From Saliniradius amylolyticus (GTDB lineage Bacteria > Pseudomonadota > Gammaproteobacteria > Enterobacterales > Alteromonadaceae), in contig NZ_CP029347.1 in NCBI RefSeq assembly GCF_003143555.1, forward strand, positions 310,001-374,000: a DNA stretch of 64,000 nucleotides, given 5' to 3'. The notes beneath the pieces were generated by a model, which saw only the letters and a program-made list of their open reading frames with translations, was not told where the DNA came from and did no database searches. A program made the position numbers and the translations under genes. The number at the start of each line of letters is the position of its first letter. Position 1 is the stretch's first letter. Positions 52,543 to 62,397 of the stretch are shown here, one piece after another.

Positions 52543-54107
52543 CTTAGCTCTGTCCAGATCTTATGAGCACGGGCCAGCTGCGCCTGCTCATCCAGAATGG
52601 CGTGCAAGTCCTCGTCGGTGGTCAGTGGATTAGCGAGTACCACCCTAAACACGGTGATGGGCGTCTCAGGGTAATCCTTTGTTTCCAGCCTGGTACGGGA
52701 CACAAAGGAGTTGCCTGCCTCCCGCTGCTGCTTCTGTACTGCCTTGTTGAGCATATCCAGCTTTTCATTATCCGGCGACTGGAATGCGGCGGGCCTGATA
52801 CGATAGGTCAACAGACATAGGTGGGGTGAAGTGGTTAGCTCGAAGTCCGGGTGGTCTTCAATCATTACCGCGAAACGGCGAGCCTTGTCGATACTCTGGT
52901 CAATCAATAACTGATAGCCCTCACGACCAAAAATATGCAGTGAGGCATACAGCATCATAGCCATGCCATTACGGCTGCCTTCGAGGCTGGTGGCCCCCAA
53001 ATCTTTGGAACCTTCTCGCAAGATATACTGGGCGTGGTGGCGCACCGCATTACTGGCCTGAGGGTCTTTAAACACCACCATGCCCGCGCCCATGGGGACG
53101 TACATTTGCTTGTGGGCATCCAACGTGACCGAGTCGGCAAGCTTGATGCCGTTGAGCAAGTGGGCATGGTTGCGTGAAAATAAGGTGGCCCCGCCCCAGG
53201 CGGCATCCACATGGAAATGGCAGTGTAATTCGGTGGCGACCTCGGCAAGCTCGGCCAGAGGGTCAACGTGGCCGGTTTCAGTCGTACCTGCAATGCCCAC
53301 AATGGCCATGACCTTAATACCCTGTTCCTGGAGCTCTCTCCCCTTCTGGCGCACTGCCTCGGCATCCAGCGTTTGATCCGGGCAGGGTAAGGCGATGAGT
53401 TGCTCCCGGCCTAAGCCCAGCACATCCATGGCCTTTCGCAGTGAATAGTGGCCGCGCTGAGAGGTTAGCACCGCTAGCTTCTTGTAACCATAGTGTTGTA
53501 GCCCGGCGGCCAGCCCATCACGCTGTACCCCCCTAAACTCAGTGTCGGCCTTTAGTAGCGTATTACGGGCTACCCAAAGTGCGGAGATATTTGCAATGGT
53601 GCCGCCACTGCAAAAAGCGCCAAGCGAATGTCGGGCGCTATGCAGGTACTGAGCATAAAACTCGTCGTTTTGTTCATACACCAACTGATGCATCATGCCT
53701 AATACCTGGCGCTCCAGGGGGGTAAAAGCCTTGGAGGTTTCGATCTTGACCAGATTCTGGTTCAGTCCTACCAAAAGCTTGGCCAGCGACAGGTGAAAGT
53801 AGGGCAGTGCCGAGGTCATATGGCCGATAAAGCGGGGTGAGTAGGTGTTGACCGAGTTGGACACCAGCTTTTCTAATAGGTGTTCGGCGTGTTCAGAGAC
53901 AAATTGTGGGTGCTCGGGAAGGGCGGCGTCGTCAAAGTGATGCTCAATGTCTTCCAGGGAGGTGTTGCTGGCAACCACATGGCGAGACAGAAAATCGGCC
54001 AGATTATCGGACAGATGTTGTTCGATCTGTAACAATCTGGAGTCATTGCCCTCTGGCTTGGTAAAGACTTTATATAAATGGGCCAGACTGGCTTCGGCTC
54101 TGGTCAC
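52539..54107 (-). CDS. panP: PLP-dependent aspartate 1-decarboxylase PanP
   Basis: A glutamate-decarboxylase-like (group II) PLP enzyme next to panBC. In Vibrio and related marine bacteria PanP makes beta-alanine and replaces the pyruvoyl enzyme PanD. 522 aa: [35 protein letters not shown] (His and Asp contacting PLP) and [15 protein letters not shown] with the Schiff-base Lys. Convergent with panC. The neighbourhood decides for PanP over an ordinary decarboxylase. Confidence 0.9.
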   Translation of the reverse strand: MTRAEASLAHLYKVFTKPEGNDSRLLQIEQHLSDNLADFLSRHVVASNTSLEDIEHHFDDAALPEHPQFVSEHAEHLLEKLVSNSVNTYSPRFIGHMTSALPYFHLSLAKLLVGLNQNLVKIETSKAFTPLERQVLGMMHQLVYEQNDEFYAQYLHSARHSLGAFCSGGTIANISALWVARNTLLKADTEFRGVQRDGLAAGLQHYGYKKLAVLTSQRGHYSLRKAMDVLGLGREQLIALPCPDQTLDAEAVRQKGRELQEQGIKVMAIVGIAGTTETGHVDPLAELAEVATELHCHFHVDAAWGGATLFSRNHAHLLNGIKLADSVTLDAHKQMYVPMGAGMVVFKDPQASNAVRHHAQYILREGSKDLGATSLEGSRNGMAMMLYASLHIFGREGYQLLIDQSIDKARRFAVMIEDHPDFELTTSPHLCLLTYRIRPAAFQSPDNEKLDMLNKAVQKQQREAGNSFVSRTRLETKDYPETPITVFRVVLANPLTTDEDLHAILDEQAQLARAHKIWTELS

Positions 54108-54235
54108 TACGATGCCCCTTCACGCATATTCGCGAGGGACTTTACCTTATTTCACAGGTGTATAACAGGGCAAAGAGGGCGTATTTGAGGCCATCTGCTG
54201 CTATAGTGGGGCTGAGATGAACAGTGGGGGACGTC

Positions 54236-54952
54236 ATGCCAATCCAGCCAGTTGCAGTAGAATTCGATACGCAGAGGATTGTGCCTTATTTTCAGCCGAT
54301 TATGGATTTAAACACCGATAACGTTTGGAGTTATGAGTGCCTGGCCCGTCTGTTGGATGATAATGACAACCTCTTCCTGCCCAGTGACTTTCTCTCACTG
54401 GTGGAGCAACAGGATAATACCTCTGAACTGACGCGTCATGTGTTCTTGCGCAGCGCCGAGTTTTTCCGTCGTCATAGTGTGCCATTCAGTATCAACCTGG
54501 CCAAAGAGGATATTCAGCAGCCCCACCTGCTGCCTTTTCTTGAAGAAGTGCTGGCGGACTATCCGAATCCCGGACGGGTACAGCTGGAGGTAAGCGCCGA
54601 TTTAGCCAGTGAGTGTTTGCCACAACTGACGGAGCTATTGGCTCAACTGCAGTCGTTGAAAGTTGGAATAATGCTGGATCATTTTGGTGTCCATGATGAG
54701 CATGAGAGCCTTTTGGAATTGCCCGTTAGTGGGGTTAAGTTCGATGGTCGATTGATTCGTCAACTGGTGATCGATGAAGGGCGGCAAGCGCGCGTCAAGA
54801 AGTTGCTGGACCAGGCCCATTGGATGGGGATGATAGCTGTGGCCGAGCATATAGAAGATGCGCTGACACTGGAAACCGTCGAGGAACTAGGCTTTCATTA
54901 TGGTCAGGGTTTTTATTTCAGCCTGCCACAGGCGAATCCATCAGACAGTTAA
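54236..54952 (+). CDS. Degenerate EAL domain protein (238 aa)
   Basis: A stand-alone EAL-type domain. From the ATG at 54236 (GGGGGA upstream): YFQPIMDLNTDNVWSYECLAR (EAL becomes ECL), FSINLAKEDI with the conserved Asn, IMLDHFGVHDEHESL (DDFG becomes DHFG), VKFDGRLIRQL, VAEHIED and HYGQGFYFSLP. The catalytic Glu and some metal ligands remain while the second Asp is His, so activity is doubtful; it could be a cyclic-di-GMP-binding protein. Its end overlaps the convergent methyltransferase gene by 35 bp. Confidence 0.85.
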   Translation: MPIQPVAVEFDTQRIVPYFQPIMDLNTDNVWSYECLARLLDDNDNLFLPSDFLSLVEQQDNTSELTRHVFLRSAEFFRRHSVPFSINLAKEDIQQPHLLPFLEEVLADYPNPGRVQLEVSADLASECLPQLTELLAQLQSLKVGIMLDHFGVHDEHESLLELPVSGVKFDGRLIRQLVIDEGRQARVKKLLDQAHWMGMIAVAEHIEDALTLETVEELGFHYGQGFYFSLPQANPSDS

Positions 54953-55601
54953 GTTCCCAGGTGCTCTGACCGCTGCCACGGTATTTGCGCTCGAAAGGCG
55001 TGATGGCCGGTCTGGCGTGATCGCACTCACAGAGCCTGGATTCATAGCCGGCGATTGCCAGCGCCCGGGAAAATTCTTCCAAATAGAGCTTCCAGTTACT
55101 GCGCAGGGTCAGCTTGCCTCCCAGTTTCAGCAGGTCGGCGAAGGCGGCCGAGCCGTGCCAGCGGCGCTTTAGATGCATGGATTTGGGCCAGGGATTCGGG
55201 TAAAGCAGATAATGGTGGCTCAGTTGCCAACCGGCCTGATGAGCCAGGCGCCAAAAGTCATTGAGATCCGCTCTTAACACCAGATAGTTATCGGTATCCC
55301 CCTGATAGGCTTTGCTATGGCGGCCGGTGCGCAGCGCCGACTTATCCACGCCAATCACCTTAGCGTCGGGATGACTGGCGGCGATTACTGCGGTGCTCTC
55401 GCCCACACCACAGCAGGAATCCAGAATCAGCGGCCCTTGCCAGTCGCCGAGCCACTGCTGAGCCTGTTCAAAAGCCAGCTGTGTATGCTCGCTGACCGGC
55501 TTTCTGCTGGGGTGTTGTAAGTGCTTACGTACTACCTTGTCCAGGTTTTCGTGCAGTCCCGTCTGATTGGACTGCACGCTGCGGGAGTTACCGTCACTCA
55601 T
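54918..55601 (-). CDS. TrmB-like SAM-dependent methyltransferase paralogue
   Basis: A 227-aa protein clearly related to TrmB: LILDSCCGVGESTAVIAASH (SAM loop), VIGVDKSALR, LLYPNPWPKSMHLKRRWHG in place of [14 protein letters not shown], and TPFERKYRG near the end. The N-terminal 60 residues differ. Since a normal trmB exists at 2137-2847, this one probably has another substrate. Its start shares one base with the stop of the ABC permease gene (TAATG), so it is the last gene of yadG-yadH-this. Confidence 0.78.
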   Translation of the reverse strand: MSDGNSRSVQSNQTGLHENLDKVVRKHLQHPSRKPVSEHTQLAFEQAQQWLGDWQGPLILDSCCGVGESTAVIAASHPDAKVIGVDKSALRTGRHSKAYQGDTDNYLVLRADLNDFWRLAHQAGWQLSHHYLLYPNPWPKSMHLKRRWHGSAAFADLLKLGGKLTLRSNWKLYLEEFSRALAIAGYESRLCECDHARPAITPFERKYRGSGQSTWELNCLMDSPVAG

Positions 55602-56371
55602 TAGCTGCGGATCCCCACACCACGTTGGATCAGCCGGTAGGCGGTGCCAAATACCAAAAGGTTAAATACGATAAGTACGCCGATGGAGGTCCATATTCCA
55701 ACATCGGATACGCCCAGAAACCCGTAGCGAAAGCCATTGACCATGTAGACGATGGGGTTGGCCTTACTGACGATCTGCCATACCTCCGGCAGCAGGCTTA
55801 AAGAGTAAAACACCCCGCCAAGATAGGTCAGCGGGGTCAATACAAAGGTGGGGACCATGGAAATGTCGTCGAAGGTCTTGGCGAAAACCGCGTTCACCAG
55901 GCCGGCGGCAGCAAACAGGCTGGAGGTGAGAATCAGGGTCACGACCAACATCAGCGGATTATGTACCTGAAGGTCCACAAAAAGCAGCGACACCAGCGTC
56001 ACCATAATGCCAACCAGTATTGCACGCGCCATGCCACCGCCAACATAGCCAAAGATGATGATCCAATTAGAAACCGGTGCCACTAGTAGCTCTTCCACAT
56101 TGCGCTGGAATTTGGCACTGAAAAACGATGACGACACATTGGAATAGGAGTTGGTAATTACCGCCATCATGATAAGCCCGGGTACGATAAACTCCATATA
56201 GCTGAAGCCGTCCATGGGGCCGATGCGCTCGCCAATCAGGTTACCGAAAATAATAAAATACAGGCTCATGGTAATAGCCGGTGGCACCAGGGTTTGCACC
56301 CAGATACGCAGAAAACGGGTGCACTCTTTTATCCAGAGGGTGCGCAGGGCGGTAAAACTCAGGCTGTTCAT
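55601..56371 (-). CDS. yadH: ABC-2 type transporter permease (YadH type)
   Basis: A six-helix permease, 256 aa, with the ABC-2 pattern: FLRIWVQTLVPPAITMSLYF, YMEFIVPGLIMMAVI, FQRNVEELLVAPVSNWIIIF, and a C-terminal VFGTAYRLIQRGVGIR. It directly follows the ATPase gene (TAG-ATG abutting). YadGH substrate is unknown; drug or glycolipid export is usual for the class. Confidence 0.9.
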   Translation of the reverse strand: MNSLSFTALRTLWIKECTRFLRIWVQTLVPPAITMSLYFIIFGNLIGERIGPMDGFSYMEFIVPGLIMMAVITNSYSNVSSSFFSAKFQRNVEELLVAPVSNWIIIFGYVGGGMARAILVGIMVTLVSLLFVDLQVHNPLMLVVTLILTSSLFAAAGLVNAVFAKTFDDISMVPTFVLTPLTYLGGVFYSLSLLPEVWQIVSKANPIVYMVNGFRYGFLGVSDVGIWTSIGVLIVFNLLVFGTAYRLIQRGVGIRS

Positions 56372-57304
56372 CTAAGCGCTCTCCTGTTGTTGGTTACGGC
56401 CGTCTTCCACCAGACGCACAAAGAGCTCTTCCAGTCGGTTGGCCTTGTTTCTCATGCTGAGCACCTGAATGTTCTGCTCGGTGAGCTGACTGAAGACCTT
56501 GTTCAGGCCAGCATCTTTGGGCACATCCACTTCGATACTGTGGTCATCGAGGATTCGATATTCGAACCCCTTCAGAGTGGGCTCCGGGCTGTCCGGCTTA
56601 AGATCCATGATAAAGGTTTCCATGTTCAGCTCGGCGAGCAGGCCTTTGATGGTGGTATTTTCGATGATGCGCCCCTTATCGATAATGGCGATGTTGCGGC
56701 ACAGCATCTCTGCCTCTTCCAGATAATGGGTGGTGAGTATGATGGTGATGCCCTGGGCGTTAATCTCCCGCAAGAACTGCCACATGGAACGGCGGATTTC
56801 GATATCAACGCCGGCGGTGGGCTCATCGAGGATCAGCATCTTGGGTTCGTGCATCAGTGCCCGGGCGATCATAAGGCGGCGCTTCATGCCCCCGGACAGG
56901 GAGCGGGCCGGTTGGTTACGCTTTTCCCATAGATCCAGTTGTTTCAGGTATTTTTCGGCGCGTTGCTTGGCCAGATCGCGGGGTACGCCATAATAACCGG
57001 CCTGATTGACTACGATCTGTTGCAGGGTTTCAAACTGGTTAAAGTTAAACTCCTGTGGCACCAGGCCAATGTGAGACTTAGCGGCCACCTTATGGGTATC
57101 CAGATTGTCACCGTAGATCGTCACCTCGCCGCTACTCTTGTTCACCAAACTGGCAATAATGCCAATGGTGGTCGACTTGCCCGCGCCATTGGGGCCGAGT
57201 AAGGCAAAGAAGTCGCCTTGCTTGACCTCCAGGTCGATGCCCTTGAGGGCCTCGACGCCGCCCTTATAGGTTTTGGTTAATTGCTTGATGCTGAGTGCAC
57301 TCAT
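56372..57304 (-). CDS. yadG: ABC transporter ATP-binding protein (YadG type)
   Basis: The ATPase partner of YadH. Start at 57304 (MSALSIKQLTKTYKGG), 310 aa: LLGPNGAGKSTTIGIIA (Walker A), SLSGGMKRRLMIARALM (signature), MLILDEPTAGVDIEIRR (Walker B) and TTHYLEEAEMLC (H-loop). The C-terminal extension is typical of the DrrA/YadG class. First gene of the three-gene unit. Confidence 0.92.
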   Translation of the reverse strand: MSALSIKQLTKTYKGGVEALKGIDLEVKQGDFFALLGPNGAGKSTTIGIIASLVNKSSGEVTIYGDNLDTHKVAAKSHIGLVPQEFNFNQFETLQQIVVNQAGYYGVPRDLAKQRAEKYLKQLDLWEKRNQPARSLSGGMKRRLMIARALMHEPKMLILDEPTAGVDIEIRRSMWQFLREINAQGITIILTTHYLEEAEMLCRNIAIIDKGRIIENTTIKGLLAELNMETFIMDLKPDSPEPTLKGFEYRILDDHSIEVDVPKDAGLNKVFSQLTEQNIQVLSMRNKANRLEELFVRLVEDGRNQQQESA

Positions 57305-57433
57305 GCCTGCTTCCGTCGCCAAAAAGTAGCCCTATGGTTGGGCCAAACGCATGGTTTTTCAAGCCTGCCTTTGCCAGAGCCAAGAATCGCGTTAGGCTAG
57401 ATGGGGAATTAACACTTTATTAACAGGGTGCTT

Positions 57434-58024
57434 ATGGCTCATTTAACCCCGCTTCCGAAAGACACCAGCCCACAATTGGCCGATGACTTTGCCATCTTCG
57501 AGCGTATCCTGGGCTTTGTCCCAAACAGCCTGTTGACCATGCAGCGTAAGCCCAACATCGTGAAGGGATTCGGTGTGCTGACAAAGGCCGTAATGGCCGA
57601 AGACGGTGAGGTGGCCCCAGGCTTTAAACGGCTTCTGGCCCATTTTGCCAGCAGGGCCGCCGGTTGCCAGTATTGTGAAGCGCACTCTCTGATCGCAGCA
57701 GGACTACATGGTATCAGCGAAGAAAAGATTGAGGCGGTGTGGGAGTATCAAACCAGTGAGCTGTATACCGAGGCAGAGCGCGCCGCTCTGAATTATGCGC
57801 TTGCCGCGGGCCAGGTACCCAACGGAGTGGATGAAGCGGTTGTGCGTCGGCTAAAGCAATACTGGAGCGATACCCAGATTGTGGAAATTCTCGCGGCGAT
57901 CTGCCTGTACGGCTTCTTAAACCGCTGGAATGACTCGATGGCCACCGACCTGGAGGAGGCGCCAGCCCAGTTAGGCGATAAGGTGCTCAACCGGGGAGGC
58001 TGGACAGGCGGAAAGCACCGGTAA
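57434..58024 (+). CDS. AhpD-like / carboxymuconolactone decarboxylase family protein
   Basis: A helical protein with the AhpD-type redox motif: FASRAAGCQYCEAHSLIAAG (C-x2-C followed by His). 196 aa, start at 57434 with CAGGGTG upstream. Close in style to peroxidase-related CMD proteins. The final part holds EILAAICLYGFLNRWNDSMA, typical for the class. Substrate unknown. Stands alone. Confidence 0.85.
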   Translation: MAHLTPLPKDTSPQLADDFAIFERILGFVPNSLLTMQRKPNIVKGFGVLTKAVMAEDGEVAPGFKRLLAHFASRAAGCQYCEAHSLIAAGLHGISEEKIEAVWEYQTSELYTEAERAALNYALAAGQVPNGVDEAVVRRLKQYWSDTQIVEILAAICLYGFLNRWNDSMATDLEEAPAQLGDKVLNRGGWTGGKHR

Positions 58025-58154
58025 TTTCCCAGCCTTAATGCTGAACTTACGGACTTTGGCAAATCTTATCAAACCGGCATACAGTTATGAGAACGGCGTT
58101 AAAGCTGTCTGATTGAGGTATCAGGGACGACGGTAATGACCTGAGGTACCTTCT

Positions 58155-58946
58155 GTGGTTAAAAAACTGATTTTGTTGACTGGTTTGCTGTGGGGGATTC
58201 AGATTTCGAATGCCGAGACATTATCCCTGGTAGCCGATAAGTGGTGTCCCTACAACTGTGCGCCCACCGAACAACACCCGGGGTTTATGATCGAGATCGC
58301 CCAGCGGGTTTTTGCAAAGCACGATATTGCAGTGAATTATTATCTGGTGCCCTGGTCCCGGGCTTTGCATGGTGTCGAACAGGGCCAGTTTGATGCGGCA
58401 GTGGGTGCCGCCAGGGTAGAGGCACCGACGCTGATTTATCCGGGCATAGAGCAGGGCTGGATGCAAAACGCCCTCTGGACTCTGCCGGAGCGCTCTTTTA
58501 ATTATCTCGGTCCGCCGTCCCTGAATGATCGAGTTCTGGGTTATACCGATGGGTACAGTTACGGGCCAGCGTTGGACAGGTACATCGCCAACCCGAACGG
58601 TCAGGCTCGTTTACAGGCATTCTTTGGATCGTCACCACTGGCTGATGCCGTCAAGATGCTGCAAGCCGGACGAATTGATGTGCTGGTGGAAGATGCCAAT
58701 GTATTGGGCTTTTTCCTTAAGTCCCGGCAACAGCCGCCATTGGCAAACGTCGGGAAGGTGATTTCCAACGCCGAACGTCAGCAGGTGTATATTGCTTTTT
58801 CGCCAGAACTGCCAGAGGCTGAACAATATGCCCGGTGGCTGGCCGAGGGGACTCAGACCCTGCGACGTTCTGGTGAACTGGCTGATATTTTGCGTCATTA
58901 CGGCCTCAGAGACTGGCGAGAGGCGCAATCGGTCAGCGATTATTAA
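58155..58946 (+). CDS. Periplasmic solute-binding protein (SBP_bac_3 type)
   Basis: A GTG-started exported protein, 263 aa, with a signal peptide (VKKLILLTGLLWGIQISNAE, cleaved after NA). The fold is that of amino-acid-type binding proteins: VADKWCPYNCAP, GFMIEIAQRVFAKHDI, GQFDAAVGAAR and ADAVKMLQAGRIDVLVEDA. No permease or ATPase is adjacent, so it may be a stand-alone sensor or orphan binding protein. TGAGGT precedes the GTG. Confidence 0.82.
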   Translation: MVKKLILLTGLLWGIQISNAETLSLVADKWCPYNCAPTEQHPGFMIEIAQRVFAKHDIAVNYYLVPWSRALHGVEQGQFDAAVGAARVEAPTLIYPGIEQGWMQNALWTLPERSFNYLGPPSLNDRVLGYTDGYSYGPALDRYIANPNGQARLQAFFGSSPLADAVKMLQAGRIDVLVEDANVLGFFLKSRQQPPLANVGKVISNAERQQVYIAFSPELPEAEQYARWLAEGTQTLRRSGELADILRHYGLRDWREAQSVSDY

Positions 58947-59026
58947 CCCCGGGCGAGTTTTAGGCTACAATCCCGCTTTTACTTTCTTACCGGTTGAATA
59001 ATCCGGTCGCCGAACGAGGAGCGAGT

Positions 59027-59518
59027 ATGCCAAAAGTCGCGATTGTTATGGGGTCTCAGTCAGATTGGCCCACCATGCAGAACGCCGCCAAGATGTTAGA
59101 AGAACTGGGCGTTTCCTATAAGGCTCAGGTGGTCTCGGCTCATCGCACACCGGATTTGCTGGCCGATTTCGCCAAAAGCGCTGACGACAATGGTTTTAGC
59201 GTGATTATTGCCGGAGCCGGGGGCGCGGCTCATTTACCGGGCATGATCGCGGCTCACACCCACTTGCCGGTGCTCGGGGTGCCTGTGAAGTCCCGCACTA
59301 TGAATGGACTGGACTCGCTTTACTCCATCGTACAGATGCCCAAGGGCGTTGCTGTAGGCACGCTGGCAATTGGCGATGCCGGTGCGGCCAATGCCGGATT
59401 GATGGCGGCACAGATCCTCGCCACTTCGGACGAAGATATCGCCGAGGCAATTAAAACTTTCCGCGCCGAACAGACCTCTAAGGTACTGGAAAACCAGGAG
59501 CTGGAGCTGCCTCAATGA
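59027..59518 (+). CDS. purE: N5-carboxyaminoimidazole ribonucleotide mutase
   Basis: Purine synthesis: converts N5-CAIR to CAIR. Start at 59027 ([17 protein letters not shown]), 163 aa; [35 protein letters not shown] and [17 protein letters not shown] are class I PurE hallmarks. GAGGAG precedes the ATG. Overlaps purK by 4 bp. Confidence 0.97.
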   Translation: MPKVAIVMGSQSDWPTMQNAAKMLEELGVSYKAQVVSAHRTPDLLADFAKSADDNGFSVIIAGAGGAAHLPGMIAAHTHLPVLGVPVKSRTMNGLDSLYSIVQMPKGVAVGTLAIGDAGAANAGLMAAQILATSDEDIAEAIKTFRAEQTSKVLENQELELPQ

Positions 59519-60651
59519 GAGTGTTGATCCTCGGTTCCGGGCAACTAGCCCGGATGATGTACTTGGCTGGGTGCCCCTTGGGCATCGAGGTCAGCGCGGT
59601 GGATGTAAAAAATCATCAGGTGGTTAATCCGGTCACCAAGGCGCCTACAGGACAGACCCTGGCTCAGGCCGCCGAGGAGGCCAGTGCCATCTCGGCCGAG
59701 TTTGAGCATATTCCAGAAGACCTGCTGCAACAGATGGAAATGACTGGCAAGTTTTATCCAGGGAGTCAGGCTATTTTGGCCGGGGCCGATCGCGTCCGCG
59801 AAAAACAGCTGCTGGAGAAGCTCGGTATTGCTAACTGCGAGCATCGTATTGTCGATGATGCAGAGCAGCTGGATGAAGCAGTCGCGGCCTTGGGTGATAA
59901 GCTGATTTTAAAAGCCAGTCGCGATGGGTATGACGGCTATGGACAGTGGCGACTGACCGATAGAACTGACCTCTCCAAGTTAAAAAAACAACTGGGTTCG
60001 TTGGATTTGACCAAGGTGCCATTGGTAGTGGAGAAGATGCTCAACTTCGACCGTGAGGTGTCGCTGGTGGGCGTTCGGGGGAAAGACGGTCAACTTGCCT
60101 TTTACCCGATAGCGGAAAATCTGCATCACGATGGCCAACTGCATGTGTCGGTGGCACCCGCGCCCAACCTGACCGCAGAACTCACCGAGCAGGCACAACA
60201 TGTCTTTACCAAGCTGGCCGAAGAGCTCAATTATGTGGGGGTATTGGCGGTAGAGTTTTTCCAGATTGGCGATAAGCTATTGGTTAATGAGATCGCTCCT
60301 CGGGTACACAACTCCGGCCATTGGACTATGCAAGGGGCTGAGAACTGTCAGTTTGAAAACCATGTGCGCGCAGTCTGCGGTCTGCCCATCGGCGATACCC
60401 GTAGTTTTGGTGCCAGCGCAATGGTGAACATTATCGGCTATGCCTCTTTCGAGCAGAATATGTTGTCCATCCCTGGCGTGCATCTGCATTGGTACGGCAA
60501 GGACGTTCGACCTAAGCGTAAGATGGGCCATTTTAATGTGCGTGGCGAGGACTATGTTCAGCTTGGGCAGCGTATGCTGGCCTTATCCGAACATTTGCCA
60601 GAGACTCACTTTCCCCATCTGGCAAGCGAAGCCCGGGCGTTAATCGGCTAA
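59515..60651 (+). CDS. purK: N5-carboxyaminoimidazole ribonucleotide synthase
   Basis: ATP-grasp enzyme that makes N5-CAIR for PurE. 378 aa: [55 protein letters not shown], and [18 protein letters not shown] near the active site. Its start overlaps the purE stop (ATGA). The 3' end overlaps the convergent hypothetical gene by 4 bp. Confidence 0.97.
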   Translation: MRVLILGSGQLARMMYLAGCPLGIEVSAVDVKNHQVVNPVTKAPTGQTLAQAAEEASAISAEFEHIPEDLLQQMEMTGKFYPGSQAILAGADRVREKQLLEKLGIANCEHRIVDDAEQLDEAVAALGDKLILKASRDGYDGYGQWRLTDRTDLSKLKKQLGSLDLTKVPLVVEKMLNFDREVSLVGVRGKDGQLAFYPIAENLHHDGQLHVSVAPAPNLTAELTEQAQHVFTKLAEELNYVGVLAVEFFQIGDKLLVNEIAPRVHNSGHWTMQGAENCQFENHVRAVCGLPIGDTRSFGASAMVNIIGYASFEQNMLSIPGVHLHWYGKDVRPKRKMGHFNVRGEDYVQLGQRMLALSEHLPETHFPHLASEARALIG

Positions 60652-61298
60652 TCCTCCTTCATTGCGTCCAGCATCTGCTCGGCCAGTCCTGAACTGGCCA
60701 GAGCAACCCCTTTATTCGGACCGTTGATAAAGTGCCGGGTGCCCATAATGGCTTCCCGGCCTTGGGTCAGCATGGCCACCAGTTGCTCCTTGTCGGCACC
60801 GTCCTGTTGCATCTGCGAAGCCTGTTGTTGTAATTGAGTCCACTCACTGAGCGACGATAACTGAGCCAGGTGCTGCATTCCGGTCGCCAGTCGTTCATCC
60901 TTATTCAGATAACTCTGCAGACGCTCCAACTGCTGAAGCGGCGCTGCTTCATCGGCTGTTACCTGCCACTGGCCCTGCCGTTGCTCAATCAACACCGAGT
61001 GTTGCTCCAGCCCAAAACGGGAAATCTGATGCTCAAGCTCGGTATTGATGCTTTGAGAGTAAAAGCCCACCATGTTCTGTAGGCGGTTCAGGCTGACGCT
61101 GGTTTCGCCGGTTTGGATCTGTTCGGCCAGGCTGGCAAGGTCATCGCTCGACAGTGATTGGGTCAGAGCGGTCAGGTCCTCGCCGATGTCCTGACTCTGC
61201 TGCTGGTTGACTCCCAAGCTTTGTAATTGCTGCTTAGCTTTGCCTGGGTCATTTAAGTAATCCAGCAGGCTGTGACTTTGGCCGTTGATGGAATGCAT
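60648..61298 (-). CDS. Hypothetical Gln-rich cytosolic protein (216 aa)
   Basis: No family recognised. Start at 61298 (MHSINGQSHSLLDYLNDPGK; AAGGAGG upstream). The product is helical, very rich in Gln, Leu and Ser, with coiled-coil character (LQQLERLQSYL, WTQLQQQASQMQQDGADKEQ) and no signal peptide. The longer reading from 61445 has no ribosome-binding site. Convergent with purK and divergent from cnoX. Confidence 0.65.
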   Translation of the reverse strand: MHSINGQSHSLLDYLNDPGKAKQQLQSLGVNQQQSQDIGEDLTALTQSLSSDDLASLAEQIQTGETSVSLNRLQNMVGFYSQSINTELEHQISRFGLEQHSVLIEQRQGQWQVTADEAAPLQQLERLQSYLNKDERLATGMQHLAQLSSLSEWTQLQQQASQMQQDGADKEQLVAMLTQGREAIMGTRHFINGPNKGVALASSGLAEQMLDAMKED

Positions 61299-61465
61299 GG
61301 CGTCCTCCTTGTAATGCTTATTCGGTGCCAAATATTTGAATGTCACCGCAACATGGCAAGGGAAAGCAAAGAGCAGGCCAGTTTCCTTTGATTCCCTGCC
61401 TTGTAATTTCTTACCATGGCCCCATTTGCTGTATTTGAGCATCACAAACCAATATTGAGCGCACT

Positions 61466-62311
61466 ATGGACAATATCGTTGACTTAACCATTGAAAACTT
61501 CCAGCAGGTCTTGCTGGAGCAGTCACAATCCAAGCTGGTGATCGTGGATTTCTGGGCCGACTGGTGTGAGGCCTGTAAGACTCTGATGCCGGTGATGGAA
61601 AAACTGGCCACCGAGTATGGTGACAAGGTCATATTGGCTAAGGTTAACGCCGACGAGCAACAACAAATCGCTATGCAATTTGGAGTGCGCAGCCTGCCAA
61701 CAGTAATTTTGGTTAAAGATGGTCAGCCCATCGACGGCTTCGCCGGTGCACAATCGGAGGGTGAAATCCGCGCCGTGCTGGATAAGCACCTGCCCAAGGC
61801 TGAAGAAGAGAAACTGGAGCAGGCCAGGGCAGCACTGGCGGAGAAGGACAACGAGACGGCCTTTAAGCTGGCTAAGGAAGCCCATGATCTGGCACCCGAA
61901 AGAGCCGATATTAAGCTGGTATTGATCGAGGCCTATATCAATCTGGGTCATATTCCCCAGGCGAAACAGTTGTTAGAGACCATTAAACTGGCCGATCAGG
62001 ACGCGGCCTACCACAGTCTGAAGGGGCGCATCGAACTGGCCGAGCAGGCCTCGGAGACGCCCGAGATCAAAGCCCTGCAAGAAAAGTTGCAGCAAAATCC
62101 CGACGACCTTGAGGTGAAAGTGCAGTTGGCGGTACAACTACAGCAGGCCAATCGTGCCGAAGAGGCGCTGGAATTTTTACTGCAGGTACTGCAAAAGGAT
62201 ATGAACTTTGGCGAGGCCAGGAAGCTGATGATGGATACCATCAATGCGTTACCGGATGGTGATCCTCTGGCCAGCCAGTATCGGCGTAAGATGTATAGTC
62301 TGATGTATTAA
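61466..62311 (+). CDS. cnoX: Thioredoxin-TPR co-chaperone CnoX (YbbN)
   Basis: N-terminal thioredoxin fold followed by tetratricopeptide-type helices (281 aa). The active-site region reads DFWADWCEACKTLMP: C-E-A-C instead of C-G-P-C, and cis-Pro is in VRSLPTVILV. Then come TPR-like repeats (AKEAHDLAPERADIKLVLIE, LQQNPDDLEVKVQLAVQL). CnoX protects substrates from overoxidation and hands them to GroEL or DnaK; with two Cys this version may also have redox activity. A terminator follows. Confidence 0.9.
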   Translation: MDNIVDLTIENFQQVLLEQSQSKLVIVDFWADWCEACKTLMPVMEKLATEYGDKVILAKVNADEQQQIAMQFGVRSLPTVILVKDGQPIDGFAGAQSEGEIRAVLDKHLPKAEEEKLEQARAALAEKDNETAFKLAKEAHDLAPERADIKLVLIEAYINLGHIPQAKQLLETIKLADQDAAYHSLKGRIELAEQASETPEIKALQEKLQQNPDDLEVKVQLAVQLQQANRAEEALEFLLQVLQKDMNFGEARKLMMDTINALPDGDPLASQYRRKMYSLMY

Positions 62312-62334
62312 AGCTGCGTTCAGCTCGATAGCGC

Positions 62335-62366
62335 AAGCCCGTTAAACTCTCTGTTAACGGGCTTTG
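62335..62366 (+). terminator. Terminator after cnoX
   Basis: AAGCCCGTTAA, loop ACTCTCTG, TTAACGGGCTTTG: a perfect 11-bp stem. It may serve cnoX and, in the other direction, msrA. Confidence 0.8.
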
Positions 62367-62397
62367 TCGTGTTTGGATGGGGCGTGCCGCAATAACG

